DNA from: Cylindrodendrum hubeiense
Taxonomy: Eukaryota; Ascomycota; Sordariomycetes; Hypocreales; Nectriaceae
Assembly: GCA_014621425.1 (NCBI GenBank)
Contig: JAANBB010000125.1
Coordinates: 1-64,000 of the forward strand
DNA length: 64,000 nucleotides
Direction: 5' to 3'
Shown: positions 36,133 through 47,270 of the stretch, in pieces
Layout of the letters: the number at the start of each line of letters is the position of its first letter
Position numbering within the stretch: position 1 is the first letter of the stretch
Position numbers and translations under genes: made by a program
Notes under the pieces: model-generated
Seen by the model: only the letters and a program-made list of their open reading frames with translations
What the model was told of the DNA's origin: nothing
Databases searched by the model: none

Positions 36133-38277
36133 CTAGTCAGTCCTGGACATCATCCCCCCTTTTGGCTTCTCCCCCTTGAGCTTCTCTCCCTTGAGCTTCT
36201 CTCCCTTGATGGCCGCCATATCTAGGTCCTCCCACCCAACATCCTTCAGAATCCTGCCAGTCAGAGATGGATAGCGCAAATGCTCGCTAATCAAGCGGCT
36301 GACATCGTGGCTCTCGACACCCTCCGCACCATGAATCTGCTGCAGGCCAGCCACACCAAAGTGGATGTTGGAGGTGCGGTACAGAAAGCCAAGAAGATAG
36401 TCATGCTCCGAGTAGACATTGATGAGCCGACCAGACACGACGCTCTTGAGCGTCAACCAAACTCGGCTCTCAGAAGGAGCCGGAGTCCCCATCAAGACAA
36501 CAGATTCGACAAGGCCAAACTGGCGACGCTCAGCGAGGACCATCAGGCAAGTATATATGGCTCGTGCACCCAGGCTGTATCCGACAAGAGAAATGGGACG
36601 ATCTCCCTGCAATTTGCTACGCATGAGGGTATCCGCGAGGACCATGCCGGCTTTTTCCGCGCGCACCATTCCGAGGCTCCAAGGGTTGTCAATGATTTTG
36701 CTGATTTTCATCAGTCCTGCCGGCCAACTTGCCTCGATGAGACTCGAGAATACTGCTCAATGTTACTATAGAGGCTTGAAGGGTCGAGGCGGTGGCTTAC
36801 TTGTTCGCGAAGTAATCTCCTTCTTCGCTGTACTCCAAGAAGTGCTTTTAGTAACCGTTTCAAGGGCGTTTCCGAGGTTCATGAGGACAGTCATATCCCA
36901 TCTTAGGGCAAACACCTCAGCTTGATCGCCCATACCCCCCCACGGCCGAATAATGGCGTCCTTGTCGACTAGCCAGCCGTTTATGGCGATGACCATTCTA
37001 AGTCTCCGATCCTCGGATGGCATCTTTCTTGCATCCACATAATCCGTGGGAGGTTCGCCTCGAATCGGGACCAGGCCAAAGTCCTGAATCTCGCGGGCAC
37101 ACGACTCAATCATCTTAGCTGTTGGCCTTGCCGCAAAGATACCAAAAATGGGACCTGCCATGAGGCCATTGTCTGCCATGGTACCCAACAATCCTGCCGC
37201 GACTGCAGGGCTCAAGCCGTGGCCACCATGTGGGGTGCCGATGCCGACCTCAACAAGCTCAGGGGCAAGTTTGCTTGAAGAGACAGAACTAGAAGCGCTA
37301 GAATGACTCGGCTTCGATCTGCGTGGTGTTTTGTTTTCGTCTTGTTTCTGGTCTACATGATTCGCGGATGCTTTGATGGCAACCTGACACAGCCCCTGGG
37401 CGATGCGAATCTCTTCATCTTGAAACATCCTCCATGATAGGCTCAGGGAAGACGTCAAGTGGAGCAGCAGAATACGAGTATATGAGCTGTATTCCTGCAA
37501 GGATAGAAGAAGCAAGTGCGAAGTGTGAAGCAAAGTCTGTCGCTTCTCTAGGGGTAGAGTCCATAGAGTTGTTGGGATGGGAGGATATCGACGGGCAAGT
37601 TCTCGGTCGGGGTGATTCGAAGCGGATCTCATAGGGCCTATGGCTGTCAGCCTGTATTTAGCCTAGTTTGGGTCATACAGAAAGGGAGCAGTGCCTCAAA
37701 TGAAGGGAGCATGTATTATACCTGTTGCCAAAGTAAGGCCACCACGGCCACCTCTACCGCCGCGGCCGCCCCGCCCACCTCTAACGCCTCGTGCACCGCG
37801 GAAACCACGGCCTCGTCCACGAAAATTGGATTGAGTATCGTCTGTATCTGTCACGTTGATGTCTCGAACTCGATGAAGCACCGCTGTCTGCCACTTGCGG
37901 AAGAAAACGACCGCTTCCTTCCTCAGCTCTTGGAGTTGGGGTACCATTGCCTCCGAGGCTTTTTTCTCACCATCTCCGGTCTTGCAAGGCGGGCTGGTCA
38001 CTACAGACCTCGTGTTGATAGGAGAGACAGGATTGGCTTGACCATTTTTGGGTTGATTCTGGAGCGACAGTGAGAGCCAGTGATGTTGATTGAAGTCATC
38101 CTGAATAGGGGTGACGGGCGGGGAGTCGAAGGTGACACTGATTCCATTATGAATCTTCTCAGTGATGGCATTTATCAAAGTAGCGAGGTCGTTTCTTTCG
38201 GCGATGGAAATGATTCCAGTCAAGTCAACTGGTCGGCGAACGGGCTGCTGACTCCCTCCACGACCTCCTCGACCCAT
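36133..38277 (-). CDS. DUF726 family alpha/beta-hydrolase-like protein with RGG stretch
   Basis: Fungal member of the DUF726 family (related to TMCO4 and yeast Mil1), membrane-associated hydrolase-like proteins. Exons 38277-37722, 37637-36801 and 36752-36133 give 670 aa. Exon 1 has DLTGIISIAERNDLATLINAITE and ends with a run of RGG repeats (residues about 155-180). Exon 2 starts GPMRSASNHPDRELARRYPP and has TLWTLPLEKRQTLLH, then a Ser-rich polar stretch (SSASSSVSSSKLAPELVE) before AAGLLGT, and the INGWLVDKDAIIRPW motif. Exon 3 has the nucleophile elbow GYSLGARAIYTCL and GFLYRTSNIHFGVAGLQ. The C-terminus carries KLKGE tandem repeats. The hydrophobic helices usual in this family before AAGLLGT appear to be missing. 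The enzyme activity is unknown. Confidence 0.82.
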
Positions 38278-39625
38278 GTCGGCGTCGTCGACTAGGGGCT
38301 ACTCCTTGGGAGCTGTCTCAGATGAGATGATAGTCGAGGAAGAGACACGGGCCAGAACGTAAACTCTTTGAGGGATCAGATGGTTGCTGTGGGATCGGAC
38401 TCTAGTGAATGTGAGGAGGTAGCGGCACAGAAGACGGCAAAGTGAAGATGACGATGAAGGTCGAGACGGAGAAGAATTTGGTAAAGGATTCGCCTTGCAC
38501 CTGGCAGAGGCTATCGTGACCTGGGCTACTTGACCGAAACTGAAAGATTAAAGGGCGAAAGGAAGAAAGAAAGTGAGGAAAGAAAAGGAGGGAAGTGAAG
38601 AAGCGGCGGCGAAGTGAAGTGAAAGGTGAGAAGAATGGAAGGAACCCAGGAAGCGAGGAAACGGGAAAACGGGAAAACGGGAAAACGGGAAAACAAGGAA
38701 AGAGAACGGTTACTCCAGTGTTGTTCGGCCCTGTGTATTGAACTTCGGAAAGCGCAGGTGATGGCCAGGTGACGGCCAGGTGACAACGAGTGGCAGCGAC
38801 TGCCTCGTCGAGTGTTGGCTGGGTGGTGTGCTCCGCGTCCTTGTCATTCCTCGCCAGCCTCTGCCAGCTGGCGGATGCGACCAGCTAATGCACACCTCTC
38901 CAACATGCCTGGGATCTGTTCCGTGGTACAATGCGTGATACAGCTGGTCATCACTCTTTGATCCTCTCCTGCAGGCCTGGCCCGCGAACAACAGTCACCA
39001 AGAGCGGTCTCTGGGTAGACATTTCTCAGTGGTTGGCAAACGTGTTTGCTTCGATTTGTGTCGCTACATCTACCATGGCCTCTATGAAGCTCGCTTCAGA
39101 TCGAAGCCATCAAAGTCTCAGAGTAGGGACTCTGTGCTACTGGCAGGCGGACGACGACCGGAATTCGGCCGATCACCCCGGAAGCATGGCTAGTTGTATC
39201 CAAAGAGGCCAAGGCAAGAAGAATTCGTCCACCAGGCCAGCCTAATGCATTCTGTTGCTCCCGGGTTGTCAAACTCATCGTCTATGTTTGACCTCAAGTG
39301 CTCTTCCCACCCTGGTCGGCAATTCACAATGGCCTTGTTCGGTGTACCCAACCCTCTTGTCAAGCTAGGGTTTGGTTTTGTGACGTACGTACCTAGCGCC
39401 CGCATCATGACTGGCCGAGGTGCCAACCCACGCAAGCAATCAACTCTTGTGTAGCCAACTCTCGGCAGCGGACTAGGAAACCAAGATCCCCGTCTCAGCG
39501 AGATCAATGATTACATGCTGGGGAAAGCAGCTATCCGCTTTAGGAAAATGGGTTTGAGACTGGCCTTGGATTGGCTTTGGACATGCTTAAATCAAGCAAC
39601 TTGGTTGGCCGTCTAAGTCTCGATT
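38278..39625. other. intergenic, tandem minus orientation
   Basis: Promoter of the DUF726 gene and 3' flank of the polymerase iota gene. It contains a purine-rich tract at 38540-38705 with the 8-bp tandem repeat listed below. Short frames are not recognisable. Confidence 0.55.
38661..38692. repeat. four exact 8-bp copies ACGGGAAA
   Basis: The unit ACGGGAAA is repeated four times head to tail inside a 160-base G/A-rich stretch upstream of the DUF726 gene. Confidence 0.88.
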
Positions 39626-41443
39626 TCACTCTTCGAGTTCGTGGTATCTATTATGGGCCAGCACAGCAAATGGGGGTATCGAGTGTCCACATTGGGGGCA
39701 AGGGACATTTCCAATCGTCTCCCAAGACATGTCATCAGCACCTACTCCCTCCAGCTCCAGATCCGAGTCTTCCAGTTCCTCCTCCAGCTCGCCTTCTGGA
39801 TCAGAAATGACCTGGAACGGCCGCAATACCTCATCCTGTCGTTTGAGCATGGCAGCTATGTCCCTACCTACCCCTGTCTTGTCCTCTGCAGCTCCCACAA
39901 CCATGTTGGCGACGCAGATGTTGATCAATTGTAAATTCCATCGCTGTCCCTTTTCGGGCTGGAGTCGCCGCAGGAGGGGCAGCAGGGCCTCTGTTACGAG
40001 TCGTTCCGCAATGTGACCCATATCATCTTTGAGGTCAAAGATGAGGCTGGGGAGTGTTCCTGAACGCGAAACTCTTCCAGAATTGTGGCTTTGCGTTGGG
40101 TTGAGAGCCCCCCACGACCTCATCGTGAGGCGGAGTGTCCTTGGCCGTGCCATCCACTTCTGCGCCCCGGGGACCTCGGCGTTCTCGTCGGGGACTAGGA
40201 GATCCACCCTCATCCTTTTAATGAGAGAGCACGACAGCTTGTGTAGTTCCTCCAACACCAAGGCCATCGTTGCTAGGCCCTTGGGGTAAGTATCCTCAAT
40301 GCTAATTTGGGTTGGCACACCGCTGGCCTCTTTGATCTCGCTTGGGTCCACTCCATGCAGCAGCCCCCATATCCGTACCCCGACTCCTCTCTCAGCTCCA
40401 GGGCCGACAAGTAGGCTTTCTATAGTACCGGGCGAGATGCCAGGGTGAAGTCGAACATCATGCGCCGTCACTGGAGGTTCTTCGGTTCCCGCTTCAGTGG
40501 CTTCGTTATCTTGGGAACTGACGTGAGACCCTAGTACATGTGCCGTTTTGAACCCCAAGCCAGGAATCTTGCGGAGGGGATAGCAGTCCATAAAATCAAT
40601 AACAGCATCGTCAGACAAAGCCAGCAGTGTCGTCTGATTGCGTGGCTTGTTCCTACCCCCAACGAGCTTACTCAACACCTTGTTAGTCGATATCCCACAA
40701 GTTGACGTGTACCCGAATTGTTCTTCTATTTTCAACCGCAAGTATTGAGCCAAGTGGGAGCCGAGCAGGAGGCGCAGGTAAGCAGGACTCTCAACATCCA
40801 AGTCGGAGGAGGCTGTGCCCTCAACACAGCCCGCGATACTAGTCAAATCGCAATTAAACCCACGTTCTGGATCCTCTTTTGAAAGGCAAAAGAAGGAATT
40901 AGACAGGGATGCACGGTTAAGGCAAAACATGTTGTACTCGACAATGTCGGTGACGTCTGGTGCCTTTGATTAGAAACCCATGGATGAGGACGAGCCGAGG
41001 CGCGAAAGGAACGTACCCATGAAGACCTCATCAAACCCGAGACGCTCAACCTTGTGGTTCCACGAGTGTGATTTGAAGAAATTGAAAAGGATTTTGCTCG
41101 TGTCCCGGAAAGGAGTGAGGTCCTCGCCATCTACCAGGACAAGCTCGGGACAAGCTCGCTTGGCCTCAGAGACAGTCATGAGCTTCTTGAGACCCAAGGC
41201 ACGGGCATTGTAGTTACATGTCGCCAGACAGTTCTTCTGCTTTACTCCTACGGGGAATTTCTTGAGAGCTGGGTTCTTGTTCTCGAAGACTTGAGCGTAG
41301 AAGCAGTCGTAGTCCTAGGGGTGGTGGTGAGCTATAGCGGCCGGGTACGGCGGGGATGGCTCGGGGCCGGGGCCGAGACGTACGAATTGCAGGATGACTC
41401 GGTCGTCCTTCCGTCTGGGCGGTTTCTTTCTCGGCGGGTCCAT
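39626..41443 (-). CDS. POLI: Y-family DNA polymerase iota with C-terminal zinc finger
   Basis: Translesion DNA polymerase. Exons 41443-41384, 41314-41017 and 40956-39626 give 562 aa. The start MDPPRKKPPRRKDDRVILQF leads across the first splice into DYDCFYAQVFE, which carries the catalytic Asp. CNYNARALGLKKL follows. The motif VERLGFDEVFMDVTDIVEY supplies the Asp-Glu pair and has the ERLGFDE spelling of iota rather than the SIDE of eta. A helix-hairpin-helix type segment (LRKIPGLGFKTAHVLG) and the little-finger region follow. The C-terminus carries CPQCGHSIPPFAVLAHNRYH, a CCHH finger resembling ubiquitin-binding UBZ modules. Both joins preserve phase. The exon 2 to 3 join restores FMDVTD. Confidence 0.88.
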
Positions 41444-43615
41444 TCTATGCGTGCGGGTGAAGTAGCAAACCAAGCCATGTAGTCAGTGTGCATCATGGGT
41501 CTGTTTCGGGATGCGCGAGTGTGAGCGGGTGCGGGCGGGTGCGGCAACAGCATGCCAACGCTCAGATTCCACCACAGAATCCCGCCAAACCAGATTTACC
41601 AACTGCCGAGATCGAACAGAAGTACGTCAGTCCACGGCGTGGAAGATAGAGAACAAGGAAGATGATGGGAGATGGACGTGATGGCGGAAACCTCGTTACG
41701 ACTGTAGCCGTTTCACGGTGTGGGTGCCAGGCACCACCAGGCAGCTGCCTGCACCAAGAATAATTTGCAGCTGTCAGCGGCAGGTGCGGCCGCCCCGTGG
41801 GACCCATCCAACGCCTGCAACTTGCAAGTACTGTACGCATTCTCCTCACCCTTGTCACGACCTCGCGAATCACGATTCTCCCACAACAACAACACAAAGA
41901 CGGCACAAATGCAACACCTATCGCAGCGTCCTTTGATTCTTGATGCGACTGTAACACTTCGGTCCCGGGCTACCAGCCCAATGGCGACGGCAGCTGTCGA
42001 TCTGCAAGCCATGACCAAGTTACACCGCCAAACGGACGTTGCCAAGCATGCGAGGAGGCCGCACGCATCTACCAGGATTCCCGCGTGTCAACAAGCGCGC
42101 CCGGATTCCACCGTCTTCGACAGATTGCGGATACAAACACGGTGTGCCAAACCCACGGGCTCTTCCCACGCCACTCTGGGGACTGGCCCAGACCGTTGGG
42201 GCGGGCAGTAGTCTCAGTCGCCATGGTTGAGTTGGAATAGACGCGATAGCTCGGCTCCAGGTGATCCCGGGCTGTCGCTTCGCTCTCTCTTCTGCCTCGG
42301 TTACAGACAAATCACCATCGACGCCCAGAAACTTGTTCAGACGAACAATAGGCTGGATTCTACTAGCCCGGCGATCCTGTGGCCGGCGTTGGTGGTGATG
42401 GTGGTGCCGTTTGCCTCGGCCACACATCGTTACGCTGTAGCCGCCCATGCAGAGCACAGCACCCACCAAAGAGGGGAGCGTAAGCCCGCTTCAGTCGGCT
42501 GCCGCATGGCCGCCCCGAAGCCGGGACCCCCATATTACCCTCCAGATCTCTAGTGTGCTGTCGACTGCAGGTCATTTCTGACATTCTCTCAGCGTTTTTG
42601 GGGGCGGGCTTGATTGTTGTTGACTCGGATTGTGAGATTCCGTCGCAATTTTAGTTCTCGGATACAACAAACAGCATACCGTACCCGAGCAAGGCCACCG
42701 ACAGTCAGCCCTAGCCATCCTGGCAAAGGCACGGGGAACCTTGGTTTAGAGCTTATGTGCTGCAGGGTACTAATAAGGCTGAGCAGATCCTCCACCCTTG
42801 GCTCACTAAGTCACTGACGCGTCCCATGGCGAGGTGGCAGTCCGAATACACCGTCTCATCCTGGACTAAAACATCGACTTGCACGCACCAAGGAGTCATT
42901 GACCATGTGGATGACCTAGTACGCCGCGAAAGCGCGAGTCCTGACATCAGTCATGGCCATAACCCCTCACGACCAAGCCGCCAGGTCGTTTACGGGGACT
43001 TCATCCGGAATAGACGCCAGCGCGAGTGGAACAGCCGACCTGTTAGCCGCGTGATTGGATCTGTTCCAAGAAAGTTACCAGGGGGTCCCTTGAACCGGGC
43101 GCTTGCGCCTTCACATTGGATCCCACCATGATGCCATGGTGAGCCAACCAGATACTCCGGCGACTCGTTGCCCCCATCACCCCTCAGCAGTCTTGCAACC
43201 CAAACCCATTCTTAGTCGAATCCTGTCCCCCCCGTCTGTTCCGCGTCTCTCTGTGAGCAAATATCACACTGCATGCATGGCTAGGGGCGCTTGCCATGGA
43301 CAGGGGATGTTCCTCTGGGTTCTGAACATGGTCATTCCCAGCCAAGCACCAGTGGGAGGCGCTGTCATCTCTAAGTGTATATTATATAGCCGCCAGCCCC
43401 CATTGCCCACCGTTGGTTCTGTTGCTTCTGCTGCTTTGACATTGTCTCTGTGATCCCTGGCGGCTCCAATCTGCGTTCTCAGCCAAGCCTGCTAGACAGT
43501 GCTATTCTGCTGGTCCAGAGATACCGTGGTCGAGAAACTCTTTCTTCTTGTCTGGTTTCGCATCCTCCAAAAACCCACCTCGTCCAATCGTCGTCTCGCT
43601 CAGAAAGCCACGATC
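41444..43615. other. divergent 2.2-kb intergenic region
   Basis: Lies between polymerase iota (-) and a conserved-looking gene (+). Overlapping frames of up to 163 codons (41720-42211) lack any motif and are interleaved on both strands, so I do not call them. No repeat array or tRNA was found. Confidence 0.5.
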
Positions 43616-45025
43616 ATGGCATTTCAACAAGCCCCATCAAAGAAGCCTCGGCTCTCTCTTCAGATCAAGACGACTTGTAGTCCAGTCACGAGATCAACAA
43701 GGAGTTATGCCGTGGACCCAAGGGACCCGACTGCCTTCAATACACTCTCAAATGTCTACGTTACTGCTATTGAGAGGTCAACGCCCGCCTATGGGGAGCC
43801 CATCACCGCCATCAATACTCTCCAAGCCTTCACTCTGGCGACTCCTGTGGAATATCAGGACCTGAAGCAACGGGTGGTGACTCCCTATGTTGCATCATAC
43901 CCCGAGACGCCTCTAACGGCGCACGCTACTTCGCCTCGACCGCTGGAGATTAACTACCCCAGTGCCATGACGGCTACTCCCCCTCTATCCGCGGGTCCGG
44001 TCGACGCAAATGCTTCCAGGGCCTTTAGCTTCTCAGCTGCGGATGTCTCAGCCAAATCAGCTGAGCTGAGTAAAATCACTCGATCAGAACCTCAGAGTTC
44101 TCTCCGCCGAACCGATCTGAAGAACCTCAGTGGGCTGGGGCTCCAGCCTCCCTATACACACCCTCGATCACTCCATAGTATTCTCCGCAACTCGCCTCTT
44201 CCTCCACCGTCCTCCATCCCCCCGCCTTCGCCTAGACGACAATCCCTCCGTCTCCAGGAGAAGGCAGCCAAAAAGGTCGGATACAACAACCCCCTGACGC
44301 AAGACATCGTCACCAACAAGTACATCAAGTCTCACATCGACCTCCTTGCGGAGGAGGCATCACCTCGCTCTCCGCCATGCCCACCAATGCCTCCTCAAAC
44401 GTCGCTTGACTTGGCCCTAGCATTCCATCCCAATGAGATCCAGGATGGTGGCCAAACCCCCGGGCCCTTTGAGGATATGCGGCGTCGAATGGCTGGCTTG
44501 GTAACTGAGACACCGATAGCCTCGCCTACGACAGCTCCCGGGGGCATTCGAAAACGCAAGAAGAAGGAAAAGAAGCGGCGCTGGGTATGGACAATCGGAC
44601 AGGACGATGACGATGAGAACGCTGGGGGCTCCATTGTCGCCCTCCGAACCGACGCAACAAAGAGCAAGGGCAAAACTATCGACGATGTCAAAACACCGAT
44701 CACAGCCATCCCAATCTTAAAAATGCCGCAAATCTCATATCTGGAGACGCCGACCCCGAGCATTGAAAGCGCTGATTCGGGGAGCGAATGTCAGGATGTG
44801 GAAATGTCCGACTCGGGCAGTTACCTATCAGAATATGAGGACCGAGGTCTCACCCCGAATATGATGGACTTGGGCGTCAAGACCCCGACTGGTCCGCAAA
44901 TTCAGTACAGTGGGATCCTAGAGGTGAACCGGGACACACCGGTTCCCCCCGAATTGGTGATTCATGGTGACGGTTCCAACCAGCTGTCGAATCGAGACAC
45001 TCCCGTGCCGCCGGATATGTTGTAG
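43616..45025 (+). CDS. conserved-looking fungal protein of unknown function, 469 aa
   Basis: I do not recognise a functional domain. Single exon; the start at 43616 (MAFQQAPSKKPRLSLQIKTT) was chosen over 43499 because the upstream residues look like leader translation. The protein is largely disordered and rich in Pro, Ser and Thr. It has a conserved-looking YAVDPRDPTAFNTLSNVY segment near the N-terminus, a RQSLRLQEKAAKKVGYNNPL basic segment near residue 210, a very basic RKRKKKEKKRRW nuclear-localisation-like patch near 315, a DDDDENAGG acidic run, and a C-terminal duplication of NRDTPVPP. It is probably nuclear. Similar fungal proteins are sometimes labelled glucan 4-alpha-glucosidase, which nothing in this sequence supports. 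Confidence 0.72.
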   Translation: MAFQQAPSKKPRLSLQIKTTCSPVTRSTRSYAVDPRDPTAFNTLSNVYVTAIERSTPAYGEPITAINTLQAFTLATPVEYQDLKQRVVTPYVASYPETPLTAHATSPRPLEINYPSAMTATPPLSAGPVDANASRAFSFSAADVSAKSAELSKITRSEPQSSLRRTDLKNLSGLGLQPPYTHPRSLHSILRNSPLPPPSSIPPPSPRRQSLRLQEKAAKKVGYNNPLTQDIVTNKYIKSHIDLLAEEASPRSPPCPPMPPQTSLDLALAFHPNEIQDGGQTPGPFEDMRRRMAGLVTETPIASPTTAPGGIRKRKKKEKKRRWVWTIGQDDDDENAGGSIVALRTDATKSKGKTIDDVKTPITAIPILKMPQISYLETPTPSIESADSGSECQDVEMSDSGSYLSEYEDRGLTPNMMDLGVKTPTGPQIQYSGILEVNRDTPVPPELVIHGDGSNQLSNRDTPVPPDML

Positions 45026-45574
45026 GGGGGTCAGCATACAAAGAATGATGAAAAAGAGAGTATGAACAGCGATTTGAAATTTAAAGCATACAGCCAGTGG
45101 TCTCAAGACATGGCAATGGCGTTTGTAAGGGGTGGGTTCTAGGAGTTTCTGTATCATATACCTTCTCGATACCATTTACAAGGCAAGCAATTATGAGAAA
45201 CGAATGAATTAAAACGATTTTACGGGTGGCATACTCGATATTTTCCTCCAAAGTGCATGCTGTAGACAAAAAACGAGAACATCTCGTCGCAGTCATGTTC
45301 ACCCCGTGAATTTCGAAGTGTAACTTACACACCATTGGCTCATTCCGACCTTGTGCTGTGTAGGCGCAGGTCCAGAGGCTTATAAGGATACTAAGAAAAT
45401 ATATCAAGTTCTATTATATTCCCAGAGTCTTTGTTGATCATATTTTGCCGATAAAGAGGTATATCGAGCTTCGTTCTTAATTGTGTGAAAATTGATCTCG
45501 AGTGTGGGTATGTTACCCCACTGCGTGAGGTATTTAGTTGGTAATTTGAGTCCAGCTAATATCAATCAACACCA
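45026..45574. other. AT-rich intergenic spacer
   Basis: 3' flank of the unknown gene and 5' flank of the tRNA-Glu gene. It is distinctly more AT-rich than its surroundings from 45040 to 45560. No gene seen. Confidence 0.55.
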
Positions 45575-45667
45575 TCCGGTATGGTGTAATGGCTAACATT
45601 TCGCGCTCTCATTACTGAGAGATCATCTTGATCCGCGGAGCTCAGGGTTCGATTCCCTGTACCGGAG
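45575..45667 (+). tRNA. tRNA-Glu (CUC) with 21-nt intron, copy 1
   Basis: The acceptor stem TCCGGTA pairs with TACCGGA and the discriminator base is G. The anticodon stem TCGCG pairs with CGCGG. The loop is C-T-CTC-A-intron-C, giving anticodon CUC. The intron lies at 45612-45632 after position 37, and contains GAGAG that can pair with the anticodon region, as in standard pre-tRNAs. The mature length is 72 nt. The T arm AGGGTTCGATTCCCT is canonical. A CTTCTTTTTT terminator follows. Confidence 0.93.
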
Positions 45668-47177
45668 TGACACTTCTTTTTTGGCTCCTGAAGCTATTTC
45701 CAGTTTCAAACTGGTTATGGCTGATGATGCCCCTCCTACCCGCCACACTCGTGGATCAGGACAACCCTATCCATCCTATTCATTGCTCATCCCTCCTCCA
45801 TTGTACGCAATGGACCTGTTGCATACTGCGGGAAGTCGGCGCTCCGAACCCGGCCGGTCGCTTGTATGTACACATACACCCTCGTCCCTCGTGGGATTTG
45901 TTGGGCGCATGTCTTTGGTTCGTACACACATTGCCGCAGATGTTTGCTAAATGATAAGGCGCTTGCTTGTGGCTGTATGTGCACATACAGACAAGTGAAG
46001 ATGGTAGGTAGGTAGTAAGCACTCTTCCCAAACTTGCAATCTAGCATGTGTTTATCCAACAGGATGGAGGCGTCCAAGTTTTTCTTGGACATGTCATTAG
46101 TGCAATGATGCAACCATCTCGTGGGCTCGGCCTGCATCTCTCGTGCGTGGCGCATGGTGTTAGGAGTTTCGTACTGTTGTCAACATGTCTTGATTAAGTT
46201 CAGCTTGGAATGATAGATAGCGAATCCACTACGTTCCCACTCTGGGAAAACAACATTGGCATCTGGGCCTATATCGTGAGCTTGCTTGATAAGCATTGTG
46301 ACATTAGGATGTGTGCCTGCAATTAAAGGGTCAAACAACTCGTCAAAGCTCTTAGTTTGTCTAGCAGGTGCACTCTTAGTAGAGTTACGATATTGGCTTT
46401 CGGCTTTTGGCTCTGGGGTCGGTCGGAGTGAACTAATGCAGGTGGGATGGCCGCTTTGGCGCTTTGGTCCTTTGGTCTCTAATCGTTTCGTCCAGGTGTC
46501 TTCAGCGCCTCGTGAATTCCTTTTGTATCGTGCTCGTGGTGTGCCCGAGACAGGAAGCGAAAGCATCCCTCACAGATTGCTACATGTTCCTATCACAGAC
46601 ATTCATTATTGTTGCAACTTTGAGACGATGTGGTATCTCTAGCTCTCGATATAGTAGTAGATATAAGCAACATGATTAGAACGGAATAGATCTTGGTATG
46701 CTAGCCAAGGTTGCTGCTATCGTTCACATCACCTTATAGGTATCGTGTAGACAAATCGGATCAAGTGAACTGCAGTTGAAACTGCATCTGGACTAAGACG
46801 GAGTGTGACAAATAAAGTGCTGTAGGTGAGTAACCCAGACGTCAACACACAACGGGCTCAGAGCGCCAGCATAGAATATTAATGCATAATGAAGTTTCTC
46901 CTATCTCGGAATGATTCCGATCTTCCTCTTTGCGTGGGCCGTTGTTATTTCGTCGATGCTGGCATTTTCATCGGGCATCTCACATTTAACTCACATTCAA
47001 CTCACACTTTCTCATTTACATGATTTAGGATAGACAGTCATTCTTAACAATCCTTTTAACATACCAGCTACTTCTTCTCAACTATTAGCACGTTAGGCAA
47101 AAGGAAGGGGCGAGCAATCAAAGCAGGCAGGCAGATTACAAAAAGGATCATCAACGTTGTTAAAAAGATAATTCTAA
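45668..47177. other. 1.5-kb segment between inverted tRNA genes
   Basis: It holds no recognisable gene. A 128-codon minus frame (46180-46566, with SFDELFDPLIAGTHPN) is unexplained, and a TAGG run lies at 46003-46015. The region is AT-rich compared with the coding neighbourhood. I looked for the missing N-terminal half of MIC60 here and did not find it. Confidence 0.5.
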
Positions 47178-47270
47178 CTCCGGTACAGGGAATCGAACCC
47201 TGAGCTCCGCGGATCAAGATGATCTCTCAGTAATGAGAGCGCGAAATGTTAGCCATTACACCATACCGGA
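47178..47270 (-). tRNA. tRNA-Glu (CUC) with 21-nt intron, copy 2
   Basis: All 93 bases, including the intron (47213-47233), are identical to copy 1 in the opposite orientation. A TTTTT terminator follows on the minus strand (about 47161-47166). The 5' end of this tRNA touches the MIC60 reading frame at 47271 with no spacer. Confidence 0.93.

Noticed and set aside
41720..42469. Overlapping 163- and 149-codon frames upstream of polymerase iota
   Set aside because: They lie on opposite strands over the same GC-rich DNA with no domain signature.
43616..45025. Glucan 4-alpha-glucosidase label for the 469-aa protein
   Set aside because: No GH15 motif is present; the true glucoamylase of this window is at 7181-9403.
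46180..46566. 128-codon minus frame between the two tRNA-Glu genes
   Set aside because: It has a partly protein-like sequence, but no homolog is recognised and it has no start context or introns; left as unexplained.
47233..47270. ATG at 47233 as the start of MIC60
   Set aside because: It lies inside the tRNA-Glu gene, so the 13 residues before VVEKAP are translation of tRNA sequence.
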